Origin: Agrypnia vestita | Lineage: Eukaryota; Arthropoda; Insecta; Trichoptera; Phryganeidae | NCBI GenBank assembly: GCA_016648135.1 | Contig: JADDOH010010845.1 | Location: forward strand, 1 to 64,000 | Direction: 5' to 3' | Length of the DNA: 64,000 nucleotides | In this document: positions 22,610-31,463 of the stretch, piece after piece | Layout of the letters: each line of letters begins with the position of its first letter | How positions within the stretch are numbered: the first letter of the stretch is position 1 | The notes under the pieces: model-generated | What the model saw: only the letters and a program-made list of their open reading frames with translations | The model's database searches: none | Told to the model about the DNA's origin: nothing | Position numbers and translations under genes: made by a program

Positions 22610-22868
22610 TTATGGGTCATTTGGAATGTTAAGTGGAAAAATATTCAAAATAGGATTATGCAAAAATTTCGTCTGTGTATTTATTATATTAGACTTAATA
22701 TTAACATTTTTCCTAATTTCGAGTATTTCTAAATTATTTATTTGAGGTATCTTATAGTTGAAATGTAAAAATTTTAAGCCTGTGTTAATATCAAATGTAT
22801 GGTCAAATTCTATTAGATGTTTTGCGAAATCAGAATCAATATTGCTAGTTAATGCTTTGATTTTTTTA
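22610..22868 (-). pseudogene. Penelope-like element, GIY-YIG domain end
   Basis: The minus frame reads SDFAKHLIEFDHTFDINTGL, then PQINNLEILEI and TQTKFLHNPILNIFPLNIP before a TAA. The SxFAxHLI..xH.F pattern with a following LE.LEI is typical of the C-terminal GIY-YIG part of Penelope-like polyproteins. A C-rich strand (22547-22600) separates the stop from the hammerhead-like motif, as in the copy at 34410. Confidence 0.75.
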
Positions 22869-23543
22869 TTTTCTTATTTGACTTGTATTAAAGGGAATGA
22901 ATTTTTCATATTCGATATAAGTTACTGTAATATAAATCCAACGTTTTACAAAGAATAAGTCAGAAATATTGAAAAATAATGCAAACTTTGATGTCGCGTA
23001 TCTCTATAACTATTGATATTATTAGGTCATAATAGCTTGAGTTTTCTCGCCTCATAATCAAGGAAGGAATATAGACCTGCGAGGTTATTAATGTTTTCTA
23101 AATAACGCTGTACATTATCCCGTTAAAATAAAGGACTTTTCGTGGTGAACTTTTTTACGAGTAAAGTCGACGAAAAAATGGTCGAGCGAATGTACCTACC
23201 TAGTGCGGCAATATCCAATAATACTTGCTAATTAATAAATATAACGGTATTAACTTTTTCAAATTTTGATGCTTATTTATGTTGCTGCTCAACTGATATG
23301 TTTAATTGTGAGATGTCAAATGTTACACATCATAATATGCGACTACTGCAAGGCTCGATCGTTTTATTATTTTTATTTTCGTCTATTAATTGTTGGAATA
23401 AAGATCTTAGATCCCAATATTGCTTAGTTCAGAATACAGCTATTCGACAGATTTGACAGATGAGGTCTTCAATGATATAATCAACTGTAGATACGTTACA
23501 AGCGTGAAATCGTGACAAGTCAAAAATAAGGTAATTTGCCTTA

Positions 23544-23688
23544 GGCCCGGTTGTTTCAAGTTCGATCAAAGTAAGCGGTCGATAAAAGCATAGATTTTTA
23601 CGAAAACGGATCGTCTGATTGGTGGAGAACATAAAAATCTATGCTTTAAAAGAACGCTTACTTTGATCGAACTTGAAATAACCGGGCC
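23544..23688. mobile_element. H1 MITE, best-preserved copy
   Basis: The ends are GGCCCGGTTGTTTCAAGTT and AACTTGAAATAACCGGGCC. TTA occurs on both sides (23541-23543, 23689-23691). The arms pair over nearly the full 145 bp around a centre with GATCGTCTGATTGGTGGAG. Confidence 0.93.
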
Positions 23689-23885
23689 TTACTTGCATTC
23701 GTTATCGAACGGACCTTCTTTGTTTTTGGACGCGACGGCACGCTGAAAAAAAGAGTCCAGAGGAAAAAGGAACAGAGTATCGCACACTATTGTACGAATG
23801 AGTACGTTATTTTAGTCACCGTGACTTCAAATTACCAGATTTTTCTGCATTTGCTACATTTGAAATAAGAATAGTATGGGAATAA

Positions 23886-24544
23886 GGCCGGCCGCACACA
23901 GGATGCGTTTTCGTACGAAATTGAGTAGTACGTATACGTACGAATACGCAAGTACATTCCTGACCTTCCAAGTAGTATTGAACATCGCACACCTGTACAC
24001 GATTTAGTAGTGCGTGTACGCATATATAGATGCGACGTCCGACACGATCCGGATTTGTTCGGAAATTTTTGCGATTTCGTACGATGGATATTGAAAATTT
24101 TGTCAATTTGACACATGACCACAAATGTTTGTGGGACCAAAATGATTCAACTACGTGACCATCAAGCGCAGATCATGGCGGAGAATCTCTGAAGAACTAA
24201 AAAAAATACCTGTATGTGAAATAATTTGGTTTAATGAAGGTGAGGTATAATTATGTACTTCGAACAAAAAACTTTTAAATATTTCTCCGATGTTACGAGC
24301 TCTCGTTGCACTTGGATTCTCCCCAGCATTTGTAAATCTATTAGATAGATAGTCATGAATTTGTCATTATTTAAGTCTGCCACAAGAGAATTTTTCCATA
24401 AGATACAGATTATTAATTTGGCACAATCGTCATTGGAGAAATGCGCAAAGTAACTGATCGTGACAACGCAAGACGCAATCAATGTGCGCGCTCCAATACG
24501 TACGAATACGTACGTAATCATTCGTATCCAAAGTGCGGCCGGCC
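23886..24544. mobile_element. PIF/Harbinger-type element, family H4
   Basis: The termini are GGCCGGCCGCAC and GTGCGGCCGGCC, a perfect 12-bp inverted repeat. TAA flanks both sides (23883-23885, 24545-24547). The ends contain clustered GTACGTA/TACGAATACG palindromes. A MADF remnant lies inside. An H1 fragment begins immediately after the right TAA. Confidence 0.9.
24084..24215 (+). pseudogene. MADF-domain remnant inside H4
   Basis: Starting at an ATG, the + strand reads MDIENFVNLTHDHKCLWDQN, then after one frameshift near 24150 YVTIKRRSWRRISEELKKIP. The LWD element, the R..SW..I motif and the overall spacing match MADF domains. Coding capacity ends soon after, so the gene is broken. Confidence 0.65.
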
Positions 24545-24547
24545 TAA

Positions 24548-24604
24548 GGGCCAGTTGTTTCAAGTTGGATTAAAGTAAGCTCCACCAATCAGACGAGACG
24601 TTTT
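24548..24604. mobile_element. H1 MITE fragment
   Basis: It reads GGGCCAGTTGTTTCAAGTTG and keeps the centre motif CTCCACCAATCAGACGA, but the right arm is lost. It directly abuts the H4 target duplication. Confidence 0.7.
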
Positions 24605-25195
24605 AATGTATATTATAGATAGTGTGAGATATTTATAATATACATTAATTGATTAATAATGTCTCTGTGACATAAATCCAGCACTGTTCTGAAAGATTTG
24701 AACAAACTCAAAATATTCTGAATTGTAAATAATGCTAAAAAGGAATTTAACAAAAATTGGAAATAATATTTCCTGGCGTATCCTAGTGTAATGCAAGTAA
24801 TTCGGATGAATTTCATTACACAATAAAGTATATTGCTCTCAAAATTCCGTAAAAATCAATGTAGATTTTCTCATTAGCGACATCTGTGGGGATTTAGGGG
24901 AATGAAAATGGCTTTGTACAGGCCGCATGGAAAGGCGCTTATAACTCATATGTGAAAGCTTTCCACGCAATTTGAACGTATATACAACTTCCAAAAAATG
25001 AATAAGCATGGTATATTCTATCATGGGTGGAAATGGCGAATGTTACATTGTGTAAAGTGATCACCCAAGCCAACTATAAAGATAGGTCATAAGTCCTATG
25101 TACACCCAAATGACTTGTATATCTACTTTCCCATAATAAATACAGTTTCGTCTCTGTGAGATATCTATAATATACGTCAATGGATGTCTTGACGT
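24605..25195. repeat. Dispersed repeat with GTCTCTGTGAGA blocks
   Basis: Both ends carry TGTGAGATATTTATAATAT-like blocks and the middle has GTGTAAAGTGATCACCCAAG. The same blocks recur at 39845-39965, 47120-47210, 60000-60080 and 61715-61950. No frame or terminal duplication was identified, so the class is unknown. Confidence 0.45.
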
Positions 25196-26109
25196 TTCTC
25201 TATTTTCGAGTGACGGGATAACAATAAGCAAAGGATGGTCTTGTTACATTCAGAATGCGACCGAAATTGGCTTAGATTGAATCTCGTGCGGATCGTCTCG
25301 GTTCCCCCCAAGGCCGCCCGAGGTGATGTCAGGCAGCAGTGGGAGCCGGGCTATTCAGATGTATTTAAATGGCCGACCACAATATTTGGCTCCAAGAAAG
25401 GCCCCAGCCTACTTGCACTTGTCTGGGAGGCCATATACGAACTCGCCGAAGAAAATACGAGTTCTGATTAGGGTTGCCACCTTTTTTGTGCAAATAAAGA
25501 ACATTGGTTATTAAAGGTAGAAGAAAAAAGAACATTGTTTATTTATTTATTTGTTTACGCCCATTAGGTGTAGGCTTTTACATAAAGAATACAATATAAA
25601 TTTCAAAAAGCACATACATTAAACAATATCTGCATAGCACCAAAACATGAGTATAAAAATTAAAATATAAAGTAAAGAGCAGCAATGTGTATAGGCCTTT
25701 ACATAAAAAATATAACATAAAATTAAAATGAATATACATTAAACAATATAAGTTATAAGTAGAAAAATATAAAAGAATCAGGAATTGCACCAAAACATAT
25801 TGTGTCAAAATAAAGTACGATTTATTTTACTTTTTTATTTTGCTGAAAAACATATTTTCATTACTTTTAGCAACTTTTAACAAATAATTATCATTACTAA
25901 ACAACTGCACAGCATGTTTGCAGTCCATATTATTCAAGTTAAAGTAAAAAAGTCATTCATTTTTATCAGATTCAGAGCCGCTTTGTTTCTTTCGTCTCGC
26001 CATTTGCTATTCATCACAGAAAAAACTGTATAAAACCAATTAATCGTATTAACTGCACTCAATCCGCCTTACACAAAACAAGCAAGAAATTTTTACAATG
26101 ACATTGACT

Positions 26110-27415
26110 ATTGCCTGCCCGACATAACTTGGCGTGCGGCAGGACTGGAACTAAAACCCGCCCCGCCCGCACCCGGCTTGCTCGGGAGCTGTGACATCTT
26201 GATTACCAATATACACTCAATTATTATGTCCAAAACAGTCCGGAGTGGTGCAAGAACAATTGCCAATCAAGTATTAAAGTTTTGCGAGGCTGAAAAAGCA
26301 AATAACGGACCGATATTACCGTCTGATAGGGATGGGCGTTGAATGGACGGACTAGTTGAAATCAACCGTTGACGTTGCGTCGACGCGTCGACGGTTTACG
26401 TTTATCGCATGGACTAGTTGAATTCGTAGACGGTGGACGGCGGACGCCATGGATGGTGCACGATTCTAAATTCAACATAGTGCAAAGCAACGATCGAGAG
26501 CAAGACGAAACGTCTCCGTTTATTTCTCTCTCATCTCTTGCTGTCGACTTGTAGACGCCATAGACGGCTCGACGGGTAATTTCATTTCAACTCTATATAC
26601 ACGACCATAGAGTGCAGATCTGTGTACACGAACTATAACAGAGACTTGAAATTTGAATGCATGCGTTCGGTGAGATGGGCTTAATAAGCTATTATAATCT
26701 ATTATTTTTTACTTGATTTGTGCGATGTGCACGTGCGATTTTTCGGTAAATTCGCTGCGCTGTATAAAATAAAACAATTCTGTTTAATTATTTTATTTTT
26801 TATTGAACTAATATTTTACTGCTTACACCTGATATTGTTGTGTACACTTACTTCTTTCTTTATTATATATAGAAAGAAGTATATAAAACAATATGTAAAA
26901 GCCTATAATGTGCGTAAACAAATAAATAATAAAATATTTCTTTTTACATATAAGCACAAGTAGCGGTTTTACTTTCCCCGAAGCTATATTCCTTCGAACT
27001 TATTTAAATTTTAAAAATTAACGTAATAAAAATAGCCAACGGTTGAGCCGTCGAGCAACCTCGCGTCGAACCGTAGATAGTTGACCATCGTCCCGATGTT
27101 TAGATAGAACGTCCGCGTAACGAAGTTGACGCGTCAACTAGTTGACGAATTCAACTAGTTGATCGTCTCGTCGATGGACGGACGTGGACGGTCTCGTTTC
27201 GTCGACGGTAAATACGTCGACGACCCATCACTACCGTCTGATAGTTTGACAGATAGAGCGGTCGCCGCGGAGCGCGCTGTTACCCGACCAAATTTATATT
27301 GACACTGGTCACCGGACATTCAGTACATTATGTATTGTGTAATAAATTTACAACCTGGCAACTTCTGTTTCGCGACAGGGGCGACCTCCCTCGCACGCCA
27401 AGTTATCGTGGTGGC
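26110..27415. mobile_element. MITE with ATAACTTGGCGTGCG termini, interrupted
   Basis: The left end reads ATAACTTGGCGTGCGGCAGG and the right end CTCGCACGCCAAGTTAT. The interior shares long blocks, in reverse orientation, with the copy at 63430-63890 (AAAACCCGCCCCGCCCGCAC, GTCACCGGACA.., GTTTGACAG). It is split at 26327 by an hAT element. Confidence 0.8.
26327..27233. mobile_element. hAT-like element, TAGGGATGGGCG termini
   Basis: The termini TAGGGATGGG and CCCATCACTA are flanked by identical octamers CCGTCTGA (26319-26326, 27234-27241). Subterminal GTCGACG/CGTCGAC and CAACTAGTTGA-like repeats are dense, as is usual for transposase-binding regions of hAT elements. Only a short 61-codon frame exists, so it is non-autonomous. 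Confidence 0.92.
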
Positions 27416-28089
27416 ACTTCTATGTTGACATTTGAGGTTAGGTTGCATTAAAAAACGAGCGTTTATGTGGCGACCGCCACAGGGTGTATCGTCAATTATC
27501 GAACCTTTTCGGCAACAATCGATAGCGTCATCGACCCCGGTAACTCTCTCGTTCCGTTTTGCGCGAAAATTTCTACGATCAACTTTTTTTTGTATGTTAT
27601 AAGTAAAATGCATCCCAGAGAAATCAAATCATGTGAAATAAAGTATTTTCGCGTACTTTATAATAAAGTACGGGTGGCAACCCTAGTTCTGATGGACGAA
27701 GCGCTACGACGAATCGAAATTTTGCCATCGACACGCACAGAAAGATCGGAATTGATGTTAACTCTTTTGAAAAATTGGTATAAATTTTAGAGAAAAAGAA
27801 AAAGTTGGTATAAATCAGTTAGTTTCACTCAATGGTATAATAAAATGTAGATACGTTACAAGCGTGAAATCTTGACATCTCAAAAGTGGGGTAATTGCCT
27901 TACTTGCATTCGTTATCGAACGGACCTTCTTTGTGATCAGGCGCGACGCTACGCCGAAAAAGGAACAAAGTATCTTATACTATCAATTGTAAGAATAAGT
28001 ATGTTATTTTAGTCACCGTGACTTCAAAATACCAGATTTTCTGTCAACACGCAGAGCGTTTATTTTCATTAAATATACATATAATAAAA

Positions 28090-28405
28090 ATGTAAAAATT
28101 TGTACTGTAAGGTAAAAAAAAGTAACCCATAAAAACCAAGTTTTTATTATACTCCCTTTCTCATTTGTGTTGTTTCCAATTTGATATTCTATCAACGTAT
28201 AGCCGATTGATTGGACCCATGGCTCGAGTCAGACTATTTGAAACAGGTTTCGCGCCTTCTCCACGCGTCGGGCTCCTTTCTCATTTTTATGTAAATTTCG
28301 AAAAATCCTAAATAATACTATGATAATTTAAAAAATTTAAACAAAAATAGATCATTTTTATCGTCGCCACGAGTCTGCCTGCAAAGTTTCAACAAGCAGA
28401 CAAGC
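28090..28405. mobile_element. Dispersed element with ACTCCCTTTCTCA block
   Basis: The block AAAACCAAGTTTTTATTATA followed by CTCCCTTTCTCATT, and a second block GTCGCCACGAGTCTGCCTGC, occur here and, inverted, at 46735-47040. The latter copy has ACTCCCTTTCT at one end and AGAAAGGGAGT at the other, suggesting inverted termini. Confidence 0.55.
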
Positions 28406-28408
28406 AAA

Positions 28409-28429
<21 letters not shown>

Positions 28430-28439
<10 letters not shown>

Positions 28440-28610
28440 TCACGCCGTTTCCCTGCAGGGGTAGGCAGGATTGAACGCCACACTCTTCTATCCTGGCACA
28501 CCACTTTTGCTTCGCCACATTCATACATCTTCTCGTACACTCATACACGTTCTACGGTTGTTGCGGCTTTTAAGAGGGCCATCCTCAAACAGTGCTAAGA
28601 CTTAAAAGAA
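28430..28610 (-). pseudogene. Non-LTR element tail, RPRKTW family
   Basis: Minus-strand tail beginning at a (CTAA)n tract and CATCACGCCGTTTCCCTGC, with GGATTGAACGCCACACTCTT and GAGGGCCATCCTC in the order seen at 62240-62420. It is only the last 150 bases of the element. Confidence 0.7.
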
Positions 28611-29145
28611 GGGGAGTAAAAACTGTAGAATTTAAAACTTAATTAATCGCTATGTCGCATCTGTAAAGCGCCCTTGAAGCGGCTTTCACGCAAAAACGGC
28701 GCTGTATAAATTATCACAAACATAAACATAGATTTGGGAGATTAAACTGAAAACTGAGATGAACGAAACTATTTTTGTTGTACCTCATTATTATTTGAGC
28801 CATCTGGTAGCCTTAGTGACGGACATTGTTACATAGAGAATTATATATTTCGAGTAACACCGATGACATATGCAATATAGTAATGGATACACTTATTAGT
28901 TATAATTTTCATTCAATTGAAATATTCAACAAATATACCTATAATTCTGTATTTTATAAAAAAAGCATATAGGTAGGTAGTCGATGTTTTCATTTTTTTT
29001 AATAACAATATTGAAATCATATTAATTTTGAAAACGGAATGAGATCAGCTATTGGATAAGAAGTTACGGACGGACATTCGACATTATTATTATTGAGGAT
29101 AAGGGAAGGTGAGCTTTTAAAAACATTGTATATTTTATTGTATAC

Positions 29146-29500
29146 TAGCTGTTCATACCCGGCGTTGCACGGGTTTAGGATTAAGTTTAAAATAAACTGA
29201 TGGGAACAAAGGTTCGATTCGAACGGTATACATTAGCATCGAAAATATATCAGTGGGAGGAGAAAGGGTAAAAGGGGAGGGAGGATATGTCACCTATGTT
29301 ACTCGCCGGGTCCTAAAGAAAAAGTTTGCAAATTTTGAGTCCGATCGGTCGTACGGTACAGATTTGCATCGAAAATATATCTGGGGGAGGGGAAAGGGGA
29401 AAATGTCACCTATGTTACCCGCCGGGTCCTGAAGCATAAGTATGCAAATTTTGAATCGAATCGGATAAACAGTGTAGATTTGTACAGAGAACAGGCAGAC
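29146..29500 (-). mobile_element. Helitron-like 3' end with tandem repeat body
   Basis: On the minus strand the element finishes ACCCGTGCAACGCCGGGT, ATGAACAG and CTAG followed by T. A GC-rich hairpin a few bases before a terminal CTRR with insertion next to T is the Helitron signature. The body (29210-29480) consists of two units of about 130 bp sharing ATCGAAAATATATC and TGTTAC.CGCCGGGTCCT. Confidence 0.65.
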
Positions 29501-29679
29501 AGAAAGAAAGATATTGAGTTTTTTGTTATGAACCAGAGAAGCATATTACGCAGGGTTATTAGGACGTTTTTCTTTGTATTTCATATAATTAACATCGCTC
29601 GTGGAAGCGGTAGATTCAACGAAGTATTTAGCACCCGCATCACTGCAGTTCCGCCGAGCCGCGGGAACATTAACCTTAT

Positions 29680-30354
29680 AGCTATGTATTCACTAGGGGA
29701 CAAATTATCTCTCAACATCACGCACGGCATAGAGTCTACGTGACGTTGCAACGTCGCGCACAACATAGCGCGGCATTTCTACGTGCCACAGAAACTTTGC
29801 CATGCGCACGGTACCCGAGCGAGCTCACGGGGACATAGGGCTGCGCGTCACGTGGTATGTTTACAAGTGAATGCGCATGGGCTGTATCTGTCAACTGTCA
29901 ACTCATCGCCGTACAATTTTGTAGGACACTTCAAACCGTGAATATAAAAATTAAATGATGTGAGGGCCAACAGCGTTCCTTAATATTGTCTTGCTTGGCT
30001 ATGGAAGGCCCGATTATTTGTAATAAATTGTCGAAATCAGTTGTTGTCATTCGAGTGAAATTGACAAAATATCCGTTAGACATTCGAAGATCGCATAGAA
30101 TATCCATAAATAAATAATTTCGCACCCGCCACCTTTTTCTCCTCTTACGTTTCGATAAACTCGTTATGATAAACAGATGCGCAGCACTAATCATCATAAC
30201 CTCATCGGGCGACATTTCCGCGACAGGTGATATGTGAGCCCCGGTGTGTACACATCAAATGACCGCGTCATTGTCCCCGAAACATGAGCGTAGATGTTGA
30301 TGCGACATGCCGCGCGGAATGTTTCGCGATTTATCCCCTAGTGAATATATGGCT
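29680..30354. mobile_element. PIF/Harbinger deletion derivative, family H3, copy 1
   Basis: The termini AGCTATGTATTCACTAGGGG and CCCCTAGTGAATATATGGCT match copy 2 at 35274. The right flank is TAA; the left flank TAT looks like a mutated duplicate. It contains the start of a transposase on the minus strand. A second Harbinger-like terminus (GGCCCCCATTCACGGGC) starts right after the TAA at 30358. Confidence 0.85.
29955..30212 (-). pseudogene. Harbinger-like transposase N-terminal remnant
   Basis: The minus frame reads SKRKRRKRWRVRNYLFMDIL, then LRMSNGYFVNFTRMTTTDF, then DNLLQIIGPSIAKQDN. The basic RRKRWRVR start, a FVNFTRM block and an LL..I.P.I.KQD run are the N-terminal landmarks of HARBI1-type transposases. 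The DDE catalytic part is absent, so only the amino end survives. A shorter parallel remnant lies in copy 2 (35560-35734). Confidence 0.7.
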
Positions 30355-30357
30355 TAA

Positions 30358-31260
30358 GGCCCCCATTCACGGGCACTCCATTTGGTAGCACTCCACTCCA
30401 TCACTCCAAATCAATGCGTAAACTCGTCGTGAATGTGAAATACCGCAGGGATTTTATGGCATCACTCCGAACGTTGGATTTCCAAACATTCCAAAATCCA
30501 TTGCGGCGCGATGCTCTAACGGCCGCCGTCCAACTCATCGTGAATGCGGAACCCGCGCGCCGCTCCACGCCGCGCTGCTCGTGAGTATCAAATCCGAAAT
30601 CCATTTTGAGGCTCAGTCGGCCGCGTGCAGGGGGTGGGCACTCGATTCAATGAAAGGGTGGCGCCACCGAACAGACGTGACGTCACAGAATAGCCGTGAC
30701 GTTATACGCCATGTTGGATAATAATATCTGGTTCCTTAGTCAGCCGCCATGACACCCGCAGTCTTCCGAAGTGTCTGCGCGTCTGGTCTGCTTTGACAGG
30801 TGGTTGACAAAATTGAAACTTTAAAACAGAAAACGAAGCATGATGAGGTTGCTAGGGCTGAGGAAGTGCAGGTAAATGCTCTAAATTCTGCAAATAAATG
30901 ATTTAATCATATTCATCTAAATCCAGCTTTGCATTTACTTAAAAATTGTTTATAATGTTCCAAGTTTTACTAGCGGATATATTGCTTTTTGACTGTTTGA
31001 CTTTTGAATGTTTATACGTATATTTTCAGATTTATCATGTCGGAACGATGCTGGTGTTATGTTTCCACCTGGAAAACAAATGAAATATTCCACAGATTTC
31101 CCAGATGTGATGAATATACTTTATATTAGTGGATCCGCCGAATTTCGAATCCAGATAAATAAGGATATATACAAAAAAAAACAGTGCCGTTCATCTGGAA
31201 GGTCTTCCTAGTAATTATTTAAAATATTTTTTATAAATCTAGGCTGTGCAATTATTTTTT
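30358..31260. other. Possible partial H5 Harbinger-type element with exon-like frame
   Basis: It begins GGCCCCCATTCACGGGC after TAA but no matching right terminus was found before 31280. 30665-30725 includes TGACGTCACAG. At 30800-30871 a 24-codon frame lies between a good acceptor (TTTGACAG) and donor (GTGCAG|GTAAAT). It encodes a lysine/glutamate-rich helical stretch. It may be an exon of a transposon gene or a chance. Confidence 0.3.
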
Positions 31261-31277
31261 AAAACAGTTTTTATTCA

Positions 31278-31463
31278 GTTAACTTAGTTTACACAACTAA
31301 AATTTATTTGGTAAAACCAACCGGTTTCGGAAACGACGTTCCTTCATCAGGGTATACCCAATACTAGTATAATACAGTATTGGGTATACCCTGATGAAGG
31401 AACGTCGTTTCCGAAACCGGTTGGTTTTACCAAATAAATTTTAGTGCTGTAAACTAAGTTAAC
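31278..31463. repeat. Penelope-related inverted repeat carrying two hammerhead-like motifs (P3)
   Basis: Two 88-bp arms (31278-31365, 31376-31463) form a near-perfect palindrome with a 10-base spacer. Each arm contains CTGATGA, a short hairpin, GAAAC and a TTGGT-TTT-ACCAA stem-loop; the + copy has CTGATGA at 31391-31397 and GAAAC at 31413-31417. Sequence around TTTTAGTG..GTAAACTAAG parallels the Penelope tails at 22430 and 34725. Confidence 0.65.

Larger units (their letters stand above)
22079..23110. mobile_element. Foldback MITE split at its hinge by a Penelope-like element
   Basis: The left arm starts AGGGTTATTTGGAAAACATT at 22081 and reaches the hinge at about 22355. The right arm resumes at about 22870 with ACTTGTATTAAAGGGAATGA and ends near 23105 with GCGAGGTTATTAATG. 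The roughly 510 bases between the arms are foreign: a Penelope-like coding end and ribozyme-like motif on the minus strand. Confidence 0.82.
25469..27685. mobile_element. hAT-like element, TAGGGTTGCCACC termini
   Basis: The ends are TAGGGTTGCCACC and GGTGGCAACCCTA, a perfect 13-bp inverted repeat. They are flanked by identical octamers GTTCTGAT (25461-25468, 27686-27693). Perfect duplication suggests a relatively recent insertion. Minus-strand traces near 25830-26010 (ATGGCGAGACGAAAGAAAC and a following broken frame) may be the start of its own protein. A MITE, itself carrying another hAT, sits inside. Confidence 0.9.
25281..27790 (+). pseudogene. Small unknown ORF split by a 2.2-kb hAT element
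   Basis: Left of the insertion, a frame opens after a TGA at 25278 and stays open to the insertion point at 25468. Right of it, the same frame continues from 27694 to a TAG at 27788-27790. Removing the element and one copy of its duplication would leave about 94 uninterrupted codons. The left part is proline- and arginine-rich; the right part is charged and leucine-rich with a run like RTERSELMLTLLKNWYKF. I recognise no family. It may be an old coding exon, another mobile-element gene or chance. Confidence 0.35.

Noticed and set aside
26369..26554. Coding frame in the innermost hAT
   Set aside because: It is made of subterminal GTCGACG repeats and has no transposase motif.
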